NCBI GenBank assembly: GCA_031430435.1
Contig: JANPBM010000049.1
Span: forward strand, 1 to 64,000
Origin: JANNVK01 sp031430435
Lineage (GTDB): Bacteria > Acidobacteriota > Blastocatellia > Pyrinomonadales > Pyrinomonadaceae
Direction of reading: 5' to 3'
Length of the DNA: 64,000 nucleotides
Made by a program: the position numbers and the translations under genes. Positions 1-7,717 of this stretch are shown one piece after another. A model generated the notes under the pieces. It was not told the DNA's origin and did no database searches. It worked only from the letters and a program-made list of their open reading frames with translations. The stretch's first letter is position 1, and every line of letters starts with the position of its first letter.

Positions 1-2660
1 TTTAGAATGTTGTCTTCGCCCGTTGCGGTTACGTCAACCAACGCCATTCTCGCCTCAACGCGGTTTTTCAAATTTATGTATTTATCAAGGTCTTTTGTCG
101 CCCAAAAATTAACTAATTGTATCTTGTCGTTTGTGCTGCCAAGACGATCAATTCGCCCGAAACGTTGAATAATCCGCACCGGATTCCAATGAATATCGTA
201 GTTGATAAGATAATCGCAATCTTGTAAATTTTGCCCTTCGGAAATACAATCGGTCGCAATCAAAATATCAATTTCGCCGGTTTGCGGCATTGATTTACTT
301 TTCTCACGCTTTTTAGAACGCGGCGAGAAATTAGTCAAAAGATGGGCAAATTTGTTTGCTCCAAAAGTTGTTTTCGTGAAACTGCCGCAAACTAAACCGA
401 TATTTAAGCCCAATTCGGTGTTTACCCAATTTTTCAGATTATCGTAAAGATATTCTGCTGTATCGGAAAATGCGGTAAAAACAATCACCTTTTTGTTGTC
501 GGGATTAAGCGGATTGTTTACCTTTGCCGCAATTAAATCTTTTAGTTGCTTGAGCTTTGCATCGCGTTCGGGCGTAATTGCCGAAGCGTTATTGTAAAGT
601 GAAACCAAAGATTGCCTGTCGCCTTCCAAATCTTTGAGCCATTCATCAAGTTTCAAATCTTCAAAATCAAACTTTAACTTTTTGCCTGCTCGCCACGATT
701 CTTTTACTTCGTCATTTTCTTCAAATTCGGCTTCATTCGGTTCTAAATCAAACAAACTCAACGTTTTGGCGGCATCTTTTGAACTTTGAAAATGTTTAAT
801 TCTTCTCATTAATTCTTCAATTTTTCGGGCGGTTCGGTCTAAAGAAATTTCAAACGATTCAATCGAGCTTTCCAAACGCTTGAGGAAATTCACCTTCATC
901 ATTCCGATCAAGAAATGTTCACGTTGACTTTGCTTGAAGCCGAATTCTTTGTTTGCTCCAAGTTCTTCGTATTTCTTGCGTTTGCTCGAACGCACATACG
1001 CCGACGGATTAAAAACCGCGAGTTTATATTTTGAAATTTGTTCGTTGATTGATTCATAAGTCAAAAATCTGTCTTGCAAATCAATTTCGGCATAAACAGA
1101 AATCGGCTTCAAACGCTCTGAAAATTTCCCGATTGCTTCAAGGTCGTAAAAACTTTTAATATGTTTGCGTGAACGAGCAATCGTAATTTCGTCAAGCATT
1201 TTGAAAAATGAAGAGTCTAATCTTTCGAGCAATTGTTTTACATTTCGATTCGGATTCTTTTCTTTATTTGCCCAAGCCGTGAACTGTTTCTGAGCGATTT
1301 CAAGCGTTGATTTGATATTCCTAATTCCGGTTTTTTCATATAACCCGTCGCTTTCGCCTTTGTTCATCAACAAAACTTGGTTTCGCAAATCTCGCAAATC
1401 GCTGTTTACGGGTGTTGCGGAAAGCAACAAAACCTTTGTGTGCAAGCCTTTTTTTATAATCTCGTCCAAAAGAAACTTTGCCCGATTGGGTTTTGTAGTT
1501 CCGTCGTCTTGCCTTTTATCAACCGGATTACCGCGAAAATTATGCGATTCATCAATCACAATCAAATCGAATTTTCCCCAATTAAAATTTTCAAACTCTA
1601 TTCCTTCTGAAACCGATCTGCCCGAAGTTCTACCTAAATCCGTATGATAAAACACTTCATATCTGAAACTATCTTTCTCAAACGGACTTAATTCACTATT
1701 CTTTCGAGATTGATAAACTTCCCAATTTGACGAAAGATTTTTCGGGCATAAAACTAGAACGCGGTAATTCAGCCGTTCAAAATACTGAATTACGGCTAAG
1801 GCTTCAAAGGTTTTCCCAAGCCCGACGCTATCGGCAATAATGCAGCCGTTGTGTTTATTAAGTTTATTGATCGCACCTTTTACGCCGTCTTTTTGGAAAT
1901 CGTAAAGCATATTCCAAATTTCGCTTTCAAGAAAATCGCCGCGATCGTCAAGCAAACGATTTTCTTCTTGTTCCTGCAAATAGTTCCCGAAGATGTGAAA
2001 AAGTGTTTTGTAATAGATAAATTGCGGCTCATTTTCGGCAGACAGCAAACTCAAATACTCTAAAACCTTTTCTTTTACGTCTTCAACTAAACCTGTATTA
2101 TCGTTCCAAACATCATTGAACCAACCTTCCAAATCATCAAGATCGCGTCTGTCATTGACAATCAGATTAAGTTCCATATTAGGTCTGCCGCCTAAACCAA
2201 GCCCGTTAACGGTAAAATTTGAACTTCCCGCAACGGCTTCTTTCACGCCGTTTTTGCTTTCAATCAAATACAATTTGCCGTGAAGAAAATTAGGTTTAAC
2301 CATCGAACGGATTTCGACTTTTTCCGCTAACCATTTAGCACACTCGATTGCCGCATTTTTTTGGGTAATTTGTTGTGTTAAAGAAATACTTTCGCTTTCA
2401 TCCAAAATAGCTGTCTTTCGATTATTTGATTGTTCGTTTCCAAGCGAATTTATGAATGTCGGTTCACCAAAAAGGAATCGCAGATGTTCAATATTATCAA
2501 GTCTAGCCTTGAGTTTTTCATAAGCAAAAATCGTAAAATAAGCGGAAACAAACGAAAGATTTGAGCCGGTAGTGATTTTTTCAGATAAAAAATCTCCAAC
2601 CAAACCACGTTTGCGATTATCAATAATTGAAGAAGTTAGAAATTTTGATTCATTTCTCAT
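1..2660 (-). CDS. PLD-domain SNF2/DEAH-type helicase, candidate anti-phage or restriction protein (3' end off the window)
   Basis: The visible 886 codons start at 2660, three bases after the stop of the PIN gene, and run off the left edge. The N-terminal ~210 residues carry a phospholipase-D-like HGKLYLIE...AGSSNFTVNGL motif (HKD type). Then follow Walker A (ADSVGLGKT), DEAH-like box (VIDESHNFRG), a SATP motif III and a helicase-C arginine motif (QRFGRIDRLGS). The last visible residues (EARMALVD...ATGEDN) match the continuation expected for this family. PLD-helicases of this type occur in defence islands and are thought to remodel or cut foreign DNA. Co-transcription with a toxin-antitoxin-like pair supports a defence role, which is inference. 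Confidence 0.85.
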   Translation of the reverse strand, partial: MRNESKFLTSSIIDNRKRGLVGDFLSEKITTGSNLSFVSAYFTIFAYEKLKARLDNIEHLRFLFGEPTFINSLGNEQSNNRKTAILDESESISLTQQITQKNAAIECAKWLAEKVEIRSMVKPNFLHGKLYLIESKNGVKEAVAGSSNFTVNGLGLGGRPNMELNLIVNDRRDLDDLEGWFNDVWNDNTGLVEDVKEKVLEYLSLLSAENEPQFIYYKTLFHIFGNYLQEQEENRLLDDRGDFLESEIWNMLYDFQKDGVKGAINKLNKHNGCIIADSVGLGKTFEALAVIQYFERLNYRVLVLCPKNLSSNWEVYQSRKNSELSPFEKDSFRYEVFYHTDLGRTSGRSVSEGIEFENFNWGKFDLIVIDESHNFRGNPVDKRQDDGTTKPNRAKFLLDEIIKKGLHTKVLLLSATPVNSDLRDLRNQVLLMNKGESDGLYEKTGIRNIKSTLEIAQKQFTAWANKEKNPNRNVKQLLERLDSSFFKMLDEITIARSRKHIKSFYDLEAIGKFSERLKPISVYAEIDLQDRFLTYESINEQISKYKLAVFNPSAYVRSSKRKKYEELGANKEFGFKQSQREHFLIGMMKVNFLKRLESSIESFEISLDRTARKIEELMRRIKHFQSSKDAAKTLSLFDLEPNEAEFEENDEVKESWRAGKKLKFDFEDLKLDEWLKDLEGDRQSLVSLYNNASAITPERDAKLKQLKDLIAAKVNNPLNPDNKKVIVFTAFSDTAEYLYDNLKNWVNTELGLNIGLVCGSFTKTTFGANKFAHLLTNFSPRSKKREKSKSMPQTGEIDILIATDCISEGQNLQDCDYLINYDIHWNPVRIIQRFGRIDRLGSTNDKIQLVNFWATKDLDKYINLKNRVEARMALVDVTATGEDNIL

Positions 2661-2663
2661 TGT

Positions 2664-3071
2664 TTAGGGAATAATCAGCGAAATTTCATCTTTGCCGTTT
2701 TTGCGGTAAATCCGAAAATCGCCGTCTAAAGTAAATACAAAGGAATTATCCGTCAATTCGCACATTCGGACAAGACACGCACCGGCTAAAGACATCGGCA
2801 CATTGTCGTATTTGTTCATCAGAGTTTGAACGGCTTCGATTTCTGCGGACAAAGAAAAATCTATCGTCAATAAACCCGCCTTGAGCATTGCCAAAACATT
2901 ATTTTTGCCGTTGTGAAGTCGGTTGAGCAGAAAACAACTTTCGGTGATGACAGCTTCACAAACCGCATACGGTGCGGGTAAAACCTTCATTTGTTCGATA
3001 GTCCAATCGTGCCGGTTGTCGCGTTTATCCAAATAAGCGACGATTACGCCCGTATCAGCGATTATTTTCAT
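2664..3071 (-). CDS. PIN-domain (VapC-like) ribonuclease toxin, one catalytic Asp apparently replaced
   Basis: A 135-residue PIN-fold protein. Motifs seen: MKIIADTG (first Asp), an acidic TES around residue 44, and TLDGDF near residue 119. The third acidic motif, usually SLADAC in this family, reads MSLAGACLVRM, so the Asp is Gly. PIN toxins cleave RNA using Mg2+ held by these acids, so activity may be reduced. The gene sits 10 bp after the HTH antitoxin-like gene and 3 bp before the helicase, forming one minus-strand operon. A VapC-type toxin is the most natural call; a structural or regulatory role for a catalytically weakened protein is possible. Confidence 0.8.
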   Translation of the reverse strand: MKIIADTGVIVAYLDKRDNRHDWTIEQMKVLPAPYAVCEAVITESCFLLNRLHNGKNNVLAMLKAGLLTIDFSLSAEIEAVQTLMNKYDNVPMSLAGACLVRMCELTDNSFVFTLDGDFRIYRKNGKDEISLIIP

Positions 3072-3081
3072 TACGTTTCAG

Positions 3082-3429
3082 TTAAGCCTTTTTTTCGGCT
3101 TTCTTTGTTCCGAAGCCTTCCATATATTTTTTGTTGGTTGATAAATCGCCCAAGCCGCTGTCGAGCGAACCCGCCAAAGAAATACCTTGTTCAAATTCAA
3201 TGTCGAAAATCGTCTTAAACGGCTTTTCGGTAAGCGGTTGGGTTGCTTCGCCTTTCGGTCTTCCGGCTTTGCCGTAAGTTTTAACCGATTCAAGCGAACT
3301 TTCTTCGATAACATAATCACGCCCGACTTGTTGTGCCGTGATCTTTCCTTCACGAATCATTTGCCGCACTCTGATTGGTGTAACGTGTAACTTTTTCGCC
3401 GCTTCACTTGTAGTTATTAATCCTGTCAT
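3082..3429 (-). CDS. MerR/excisionase-type HTH protein, probable antitoxin and autoregulator
   Basis: 115 residues. Residues ~4-50 form an HTH_17/MerR-like winged helix (TSEAAKKLHVTPIRVRQMI...GRDYVIEESSLESVK) followed by a GRPKG linker and a charged C-terminus suited to toxin binding. It directly precedes the PIN gene, the standard antitoxin position. Its ATG (3427-3429) coincides with the predicted transcription start of a TTGCGA-17-CATAAT promoter, so the message may be leaderless. Short palindromes around 3456-3503 are candidate operators. The HTH is related in style to the small HTH gene near attR (55594). Confidence 0.7.
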   Translation of the reverse strand: MTGLITTSEAAKKLHVTPIRVRQMIREGKITAQQVGRDYVIEESSLESVKTYGKAGRPKGEATQPLTEKPFKTIFDIEFEQGISLAGSLDSGLGDLSTNKKYMEGFGTKKAEKKA

Positions 3430-3435
3430 AGCAAG

Positions 3436-3464
3436 ATTATGCCCGAAAAATCAATCTATCGCAA
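3436..3464 (-). promoter_or_regulatory. Promoter of the HTH-PIN-helicase operon
   Basis: On the minus strand TTGCGA (3459-3464) and CATAAT (3436-3441) are separated by 17 bp. The predicted start falls at about 3429, the first base of the antitoxin-like start codon, which implies a leaderless transcript. Inverted CTATC/GATAG half-sites overlap the -35 and could bind the antitoxin. Confidence 0.55.
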
Positions 3465-3478
3465 GAGATAGTTACAAC

Positions 3479-3507
3479 TTGCAATAAACTATCGTATGCG
3501 ATATAAT
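3479..3507 (+). promoter_or_regulatory. Divergent promoter for the SWIM gene
   Basis: TTGCAA (3479-3484), a 17-bp spacer and a perfect TATAAT (3502-3507) precede the gene at 3557 by about 43 nt of leader with a TTGGAG ribosome site. The spacer contains the palindromic ATCG-N4-CGAT, a candidate operator shared with the divergent operon. Confidence 0.65.
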
Positions 3508-3556
3508 AGTAGTTAGTTGGAAACAACTTAGATTAAAGACTTTTGGAGTAACTGCA

Positions 3557-3822
3557 ATGATTAAATTAACAGCGGAAAACACCCAACGGGCAATCGAAAA
3601 ATGCAAGAAATTAAAGCCGAAAGTGAAATTTATTAAAGATCGACTTTTTGTCGTTTATTCGTCAAATAACTCAAACGTTTATCACGTTCGGTTTGATGTT
3701 CAAAATGGCGAAAACTAGGCGTATGCGAGTGTCAAGCATCTGAAAAAGGTTTAGTTTGTTATCACTTAATCGCGGGAGCAACGGCAAACATTTATCGGCA
3801 AGGTTTGAAACAAGCCAAATAA
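3557..3822 (+). pseudogene. SWIM zinc-finger small protein broken by a -1 frameshift
   Basis: The first frame gives 53 residues (MIKLTAENTQRAIEKCKKLK...) and stops at TAG 3716-3718. The -1 frame continues without interruption as VCECQASEKGLVCYHLIAGATAN... to TAA 3822. Together these form a typical small SWIM protein whose CxC...CxH zinc ligands lie entirely in the second frame. One extra A in the GAAAAC tract (3711-3714) would restore a single reading frame of about 88 codons. Mutation, sequencing error and programmed slippage are all possible. Confidence 0.7.
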
Positions 3823-3830
3823 CAGCAGAA

Positions 3831-3866
3831 GGCTTTCCAAAACTGCGAATCTTGGAAAGCCTCTTT
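3831..3866 (+). terminator. Intrinsic terminator after the SWIM gene
   Basis: Perfect 10-bp stem GGCTTTCCAA / TTGGAAAGCC (3831-3840, 3852-3861) followed by CTCTTTT, 8 bp after the SWIM stop codon. Confidence 0.8.
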
Positions 3867-3911
3867 TCAAACCATAAATAATTTGATTACCGGTAAAAAA
3901 AGGATAAGAGA

Positions 3912-4109
3912 ATGAAACCAACAAATCAAGACGAAACAGAAACTAAAATCAACCACGCGGAAAAAATCTTTTTTGCAAAAATCGGCGAACAGGAATGTTT
4001 GTTTTTGAAATGTGAAAGCAAAATTGAACCAAAATGCTACACATTGAAAAACGGAACTTTTGAGCAAATTAAACAGGAATTTTCTGCAAAGGTGTTAGTA
4101 AAGGTGTGA
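3912..4109 (+). CDS. Small hypothetical protein
   Basis: 65 residues, preceded by an AAGGAT-rich stretch that could be a weak ribosome site. The sequence is charged (MKPTNQDETETKINHAEKIFF...), with two cysteines, no signal peptide and no recognised domain. It is the last gene on the host side of attL. The reverse strand is also open here but encodes an implausible Phe-rich product. Confidence 0.45.
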   Translation: MKPTNQDETETKINHAEKIFFAKIGEQECLFLKCESKIEPKCYTLKNGTFEQIKQEFSAKVLVKV

Positions 4110-4112
4110 GTA

Positions 4113-4142
4113 AAAGAAAAAGGCGAGTCATTAAACTCGCCT
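4113..4142 (-). terminator. Terminator facing the attL end, probably the original tRNA-Thr terminator
   Basis: On the minus strand the 7-bp hairpin AGGCGAG-N8-CTCGCCT (4121-4142) is followed by CTTTTTCTTTT. No minus-strand gene now lies just upstream. Before phage integration the tRNA-Thr gene would have ended about 20 bp before this hairpin, so it is likely the tRNA's native terminator, stranded by integration. Confidence 0.7.
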
Positions 4143-4160
4143 AACTTGTTGTATTTATTT

Positions 4161-4205
4161 AAGCCGATGATGGGACTCAAACCCGCGACCTGATGATTAC
4201 AAATC
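4161..4205. repeat. attL core: 45-bp copy of the tRNA-Thr 3' end
   Basis: Exact 45-bp match to 55912-55956. It holds the tRNA from the anticodon loop to the discriminator base but lacks the 5' half, so it is the truncated copy created by integration. The integrase gene lies about 440 bp inside. Confidence 0.93.
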
Positions 4206-4307
4206 TCTTACAACGTTCTCTCTCAGTATCTGTCAGTAGCTGTGAGTCTTTTGTTTTTAAAGGTTTGCTTCGATTTTCAATAAAAACAATACTTACCGTT
4301 CCGCGTT

Positions 4308-4329
4308 GGTGTGTGTAGTATGCGTGTAG
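4308..4329. repeat. Phage arm repeat (left), candidate Int/Xis arm site
   Basis: A 22-bp sequence beginning GGTGTGTGTAGTATG is repeated exactly and in the same orientation at 55818-55839. It contains two internal GTGTAG units. In the excised phage circle the two copies flank the core at about -73 and +103 bp, the layout of arm-type recombinase sites. Confidence 0.65.
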
Positions 4330-4337
4330 CGAAATTG

Positions 4338-4646
4338 TTATGACCGATAAGGGTTTTTAAGTTTGAATGTTAAAGCCCTTGTTGAATTCTCAATATCAGT
4401 GACAGCTATTTCCATTTGAGCATAATAAACATAAAAAACTTGTTCGATCACATCTTGCATTTCACTTGGAAATTTTTCTCCGTACTTTATTATTAAACCC
4501 CAAAGTGCAATTCTTTGTTTCGGGGTAATTTGACTGTCCCAATCGCCGCCGAAAACGAAATCTTTTTCAAAACCTTCTTCAAGCGACATCTTAGTTAGCT
4601 CGCTTCCGGCACGTTGTTCAAAATCGGTTGTGGGTGTTCTTTTCAT
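4338..4646 (-). CDS. Hypothetical protein co-transcribed with the integrase
   Basis: 102 residues, starting 2 bp after the integrase stop codon, so probably translationally linked. The sequence (MKRTPTTDFEQRAGSELTKM...) is acidic with a central aromatic helix (EQVFYVYYAQME). No known domain was recognised and no HTH is visible. Its position between int and attL would fit a recombination accessory protein, but nothing in the sequence proves this. Confidence 0.6.
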   Translation of the reverse strand: MKRTPTTDFEQRAGSELTKMSLEEGFEKDFVFGGDWDSQITPKQRIALWGLIIKYGEKFPSEMQDVIEQVFYVYYAQMEIAVTDIENSTRALTFKLKNPYRS

Positions 4647-4648
4647 AT

Positions 4649-5767
4649 TTATCCCAGCAATGATTGCAGATTTTCGCTCGCGGATTTTTTCATCATCGGC
4701 GTAACGTGTGAATATGTGTCAGCTGTAACGGCAATCGAAGAATGCCCCAAATACTCCTGCACGACTTTAATATTTTCATTACTCATCAACATCAACGTAG
4801 CAAAAGTGTGCCGAATCGAGTACGGCGTGATCGTACTCGGAATATTTGCAAGTTTCAGGACTTTGTTGAAAACTCTATCACGAAAATTCTTTTGCTGAAG
4901 CGGCGTTCCGGCTTCCGATGCAAACACTAAATCCAGCCGCTCATGATTTGAGCCTTTAAGTAAAATATGTTCATTTTGTTTTCGCTTATACTCGCGGAGT
5001 CTGGTAATTATTTCGTTTGAAACCGGCAACATTCGATTCGATTTTTTCGTTTTGGTCGGATGAAATTCATAACCGCCGTCGCCGTTGCGTTTGTTCGTAA
5101 CGCCACGCGTGATAGAAACAGTCCCGTTCGCAAAATCAAAATCCGACCATTTCAACGCCAAACATTCCGACGGACGCAAACCTGTAACAAGTAAAAATTC
5201 GCAGATCAGACCGTTTTTTACGGTTCGCGAATGTTCAATAAACCTCTTTGCCTGATCCAAAGTTAAAACTTCTTTTTCAGCTCTACTCAGTTTCGGCAGG
5301 TCGCATTTTAACGCGGGATTAGTGAGCAGTAAATCTTTTTTGACCGCATAGTTCAAGGCTCCGCGAAGGATTGAATGAACGTATTGAATTGTTCGCGGTG
5401 ACAGGTTTGCCGACTCCATTTCGGTAATGATTTTTTGGATTTGAAACGATTTTAAATCTATCAACGGGGTTTTGCCGAGTCGCGGAACAATGTGCAGATT
5501 GATCATCGTTGCATAACTGTTTATCGTGGCGTTGCGGAGTTTTTTCGACATTACTTTGTCGAGCCAGTCTTCAAGAAAATCAATCAACTTTAAATTAATA
5601 TCGGCAATTTCATTCAGGTCAAATGCGGTTTCCTGCAAATCAGCCCACTTTTTAGCGTCTCCGCGAGTGCCGCGAATAACTTTAGTTTTCTGCTGCCGAG
5701 CCGAACCGCCGCCTGATGAAACGCGGACAAAGTATTTGCGGTCGCCTGTTTTTGTGATGCTTGCCAT
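4649..5767 (-). CDS. int: Tyrosine recombinase (phage integrase)
   Basis: 372 residues, the usual size. An N-terminal arm-binding segment (~1-50) precedes a SAM-like core-binding domain (~60-145) and the catalytic domain. Catalytic residues visible: Arg198 in TGLRPSE, Arg319-His320 in PYSIRHTF (the first His of the box is Tyr316), His342 in LGHSS and nucleophile Tyr352 in TADTYSHV. It would insert the phage into the tRNA-Thr 3' end and excise it, with the core at 4161. It starts 6 bp after the kinase stop and may share its transcript. Confidence 0.97.
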   Translation of the reverse strand: MASITKTGDRKYFVRVSSGGGSARQQKTKVIRGTRGDAKKWADLQETAFDLNEIADINLKLIDFLEDWLDKVMSKKLRNATINSYATMINLHIVPRLGKTPLIDLKSFQIQKIITEMESANLSPRTIQYVHSILRGALNYAVKKDLLLTNPALKCDLPKLSRAEKEVLTLDQAKRFIEHSRTVKNGLICEFLLVTGLRPSECLALKWSDFDFANGTVSITRGVTNKRNGDGGYEFHPTKTKKSNRMLPVSNEIITRLREYKRKQNEHILLKGSNHERLDLVFASEAGTPLQQKNFRDRVFNKVLKLANIPSTITPYSIRHTFATLMLMSNENIKVVQEYLGHSSIAVTADTYSHVTPMMKKSASENLQSLLG

Positions 5768-5773
5768 ATTAAA

Positions 5774-6706
5774 CTACTCTGAGCGAAATTTTCCATTCTT
5801 GCCGCGATAACGACCAACATTTTTATCCCACTTTTTCTCTTCGCCGCCGGCTAAAAGTGCTACAACGCTCAAAATTGCCAAACCACCAAGCAGAAATTCG
5901 CCAAAAGAAGGTTGTAGAGAAGGTTGTAAAGTAGTTAGTTGTTTTGTAATCACTACTTTTGGAGCCGGGTTTGCGAGGTTTGTAAGAGCTTTAGCAATTT
6001 GTTGTAAACTCGGTCTGTGTTCCGGATTTAAAGAAACCATCTTATTTAAAAGGTCAGTTAAGGCTTTCGGCACTTTATTGGAATATTTCAAGTTAGTTTG
6101 AAGCGATCCTGTCAAAAACTTTATCATAGTTAAGCCAAGTGAGTAAATATCACATTTTTGCGTATAAACCGCATTTGGCATAAAAAGTTCGGGAGCTTTA
6201 TAGGCTTCAGTTCCATGTGGCGACTGGGTTATTTCTGAGTTGTTTGAAGAATTCAACACCCTGGCTAAACCTAAATCAGATAATATGTAAAGTATTTTGT
6301 TATCTTCGTCTTTTTTGATCAAAATATTGTCGGGCTTTATATCACGATGGAAGCCTCCCGTTTTATGAATGCCATGCAAACCTTGAATGATATTCATCAA
6401 AACCTGTGCCGCCTTTTCCCATCCGTTGACTTCTTCACAGTATTTTTTAAGCGAACCGAATTCGCAATACTCCATTACAAAATATGGAGGGTTTTCATCT
6501 AAATTATGTTCAAAAATATAAATTACAAATTTATTATCGACTTTGTATAGATTTTTAACTTCTCTTGCAAAATTATCTCTATATTTCAAATCTAATAAGA
6601 ATTTTATAGCCACTTGCTCTTTCTTGTCATTTTCCGCCAACAAAACTTGACCGAAGCCTCCCTTGCCTAATTCTTTTATTAATTCGTACCCTTTTGCTTT
6701 TAACAT
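5774..6706 (-). CDS. Membrane-anchored Ser/Thr protein kinase (Hanks type), prophage moron
   Basis: 310 residues. The kinase domain fills ~1-240: G-loop GKGGFG (14-19), Lys35 in AIKF, HRDIKPDN (120-127), DLG in place of DFG (144-146), and APE (171-173). A hydrophobic segment near 270-290 (FLLGGLAILSVVALLAGG) then a basic tail suggests C-terminal membrane anchoring with the kinase in the cytoplasm. All core catalytic residues are present. Phage-borne Hanks kinases can act in superinfection exclusion or abortive defence, or signal to the host; which one applies here is not shown. It lies between int and a group of secreted proteins expressed from the lysogenic strand. Confidence 0.93.
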   Translation of the reverse strand: MLKAKGYELIKELGKGGFGQVLLAENDKKEQVAIKFLLDLKYRDNFAREVKNLYKVDNKFVIYIFEHNLDENPPYFVMEYCEFGSLKKYCEEVNGWEKAAQVLMNIIQGLHGIHKTGGFHRDIKPDNILIKKDEDNKILYILSDLGLARVLNSSNNSEITQSPHGTEAYKAPELFMPNAVYTQKCDIYSLGLTMIKFLTGSLQTNLKYSNKVPKALTDLLNKMVSLNPEHRPSLQQIAKALTNLANPAPKVVITKQLTTLQPSLQPSFGEFLLGGLAILSVVALLAGGEEKKWDKNVGRYRGKNGKFRSE

Positions 6707-6708
6707 AT

Positions 6709-6975
6709 TTATAATTGTCTTAAAATACCTCTATGCCCCGAACACGCTCCACGCCTGCCTTTTGAGTGTGAAATTGCACCGTCTCGGCAAAGAAAGTGTT
6801 TTCTTCTCTGCGAGTTCTTTTGCCATATATGGCGTTCACGCTTCTTTTTTCGCCTGCGTTGAGCTGAAGAAAACTTCCGAGCAGAAACCGCGTTTTTTCC
6901 GCCCATACCCAAATCGCCGGTGGCGAAAACAGGCACGGCAAAAGTGAAAATCAAGAGTAGTATTAGTTTTTTCAT
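6709..6975 (-). pseudogene. Small secreted protein, reading frame apparently shifted after the signal peptide
   Basis: The ATG at 6975 opens a good signal peptide (MKKLILLLIFTFAVPVFA) ending GDLGMGG. After a run of six A the same frame becomes an odd Arg/Lys-rich sequence. The +1 frame instead reads a normal-looking domain (FLQLNAGEKRSVNAIYGKRT...GVERVRGIEVF, stop at 6720). One surplus A in the GGAAAAAAC tract would explain this. If the first frame is real the product is an 88-residue basic exported peptide. No family recognised. Confidence 0.45.
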
Positions 6976-6981
6976 ATAAGT

Positions 6982-7569
6982 TTATTTTAATTCATCAAGT
7001 TTTGTTTTAGCTGTTTGGATGATTGCGTAAATTTCATCTAATTTCACTAGCTCTGCAAATACTGTTTTAGCTCCAATCCTGCCAACCCGAACTGAGAGTG
7101 AAAGTGTATTTCCCGAATCATTAAAAACAGTTAAACCAAGACCGTCTTTGGTTTTATAGGTTGCCTCAAAATTTTCTAAAACGGTTATTGTTTTATCAAC
7201 TTTTTTGATATATTCAATACCTTTCAAAAGTCCGTCAATTTCTTTGTATTCCAAGAAAATCCTAGATGACGAGGCATATTTATCGTTCGGCGTAAGTTCA
7301 ATAAGAACGCCTTTAATTTTAAGAGAAGCCGCTGACGCATCTTTAAGTTCGGTAACAGAAAAGTCTAAAACGCCGCCTCTCATGGTTATACTGCCTGAGT
7401 TGTTGTAACTTTTAATAATTACAGAGCCGCTTCTTCCTTGGAACGTTTCAAGTTCACTTTGATTAGTGTCGTCTTTTTGAGTTTCCGGTTTAGGTTGTGG
7501 TTTTGCTTGCCCATAAATTCCCGCGAACAAAACAGGTAAGAAAGCTAAAGTTAATAATTGTTTTTTCAT
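6982..7569 (-). CDS. Secreted hypothetical protein
   Basis: 195 residues with a signal peptide (MKKQLLTLAFLPVLFAGIYG) and then a Pro/Lys/Gln-rich linker. The remainder alternates beta-type segments and ends in a long helix (IYAIIQTAKTKLDELK). No catalytic motif or lipobox seen. It lies 4 bp downstream of a tiny zinc-ribbon gene and upstream of the kinase, in the strand expressed in the lysogen, so it may be a lysogenic-conversion factor. The function is unknown. Confidence 0.75.
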   Translation of the reverse strand: MKKQLLTLAFLPVLFAGIYGQAKPQPKPETQKDDTNQSELETFQGRSGSVIIKSYNNSGSITMRGGVLDFSVTELKDASAASLKIKGVLIELTPNDKYASSSRIFLEYKEIDGLLKGIEYIKKVDKTITVLENFEATYKTKDGLGLTVFNDSGNTLSLSVRVGRIGAKTVFAELVKLDEIYAIIQTAKTKLDELK

Positions 7570-7573
7570 AAGT

Positions 7574-7717
7574 TTATTTTAATCGTCTGCGAAAATCATT
7601 TTCAAACCATTCCCGCAAACTGAATCTTGCTAAATTTCCCGATCGGCAATGAACGCAGAATTTCGGCGTGTAGAAAATAAAAAATGTAAGTTTTCGGCAA
7701 TCACGGCATTTAGTCAT
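7574..7717 (-). CDS. 47-residue zinc-ribbon protein
   Basis: Reads MTKCRDCRKLTFFIFYTPKF then CVHC and a basic C-terminus. Two CxxC pairs form a minimal zinc ribbon. The start ATG overlaps the TGA of the upstream TPR gene (ATGA), which supports coupled translation and a real gene despite its size. It probably binds nucleic acid or protein as an accessory of the TPR protein; this is inference. Confidence 0.65.
   Translation of the reverse strand: MTKCRDCRKLTFFIFYTPKFCVHCRSGNLARFSLREWFENDFRRRLK

Noticed and set aside
6663..6947. Plus-strand open frame across the secreted-protein locus
   Set aside because: Overlaps the kinase start and the signal peptide gene on the coding strand, no ribosome site and cysteine-rich, Arg-rich composition typical of antisense frames.
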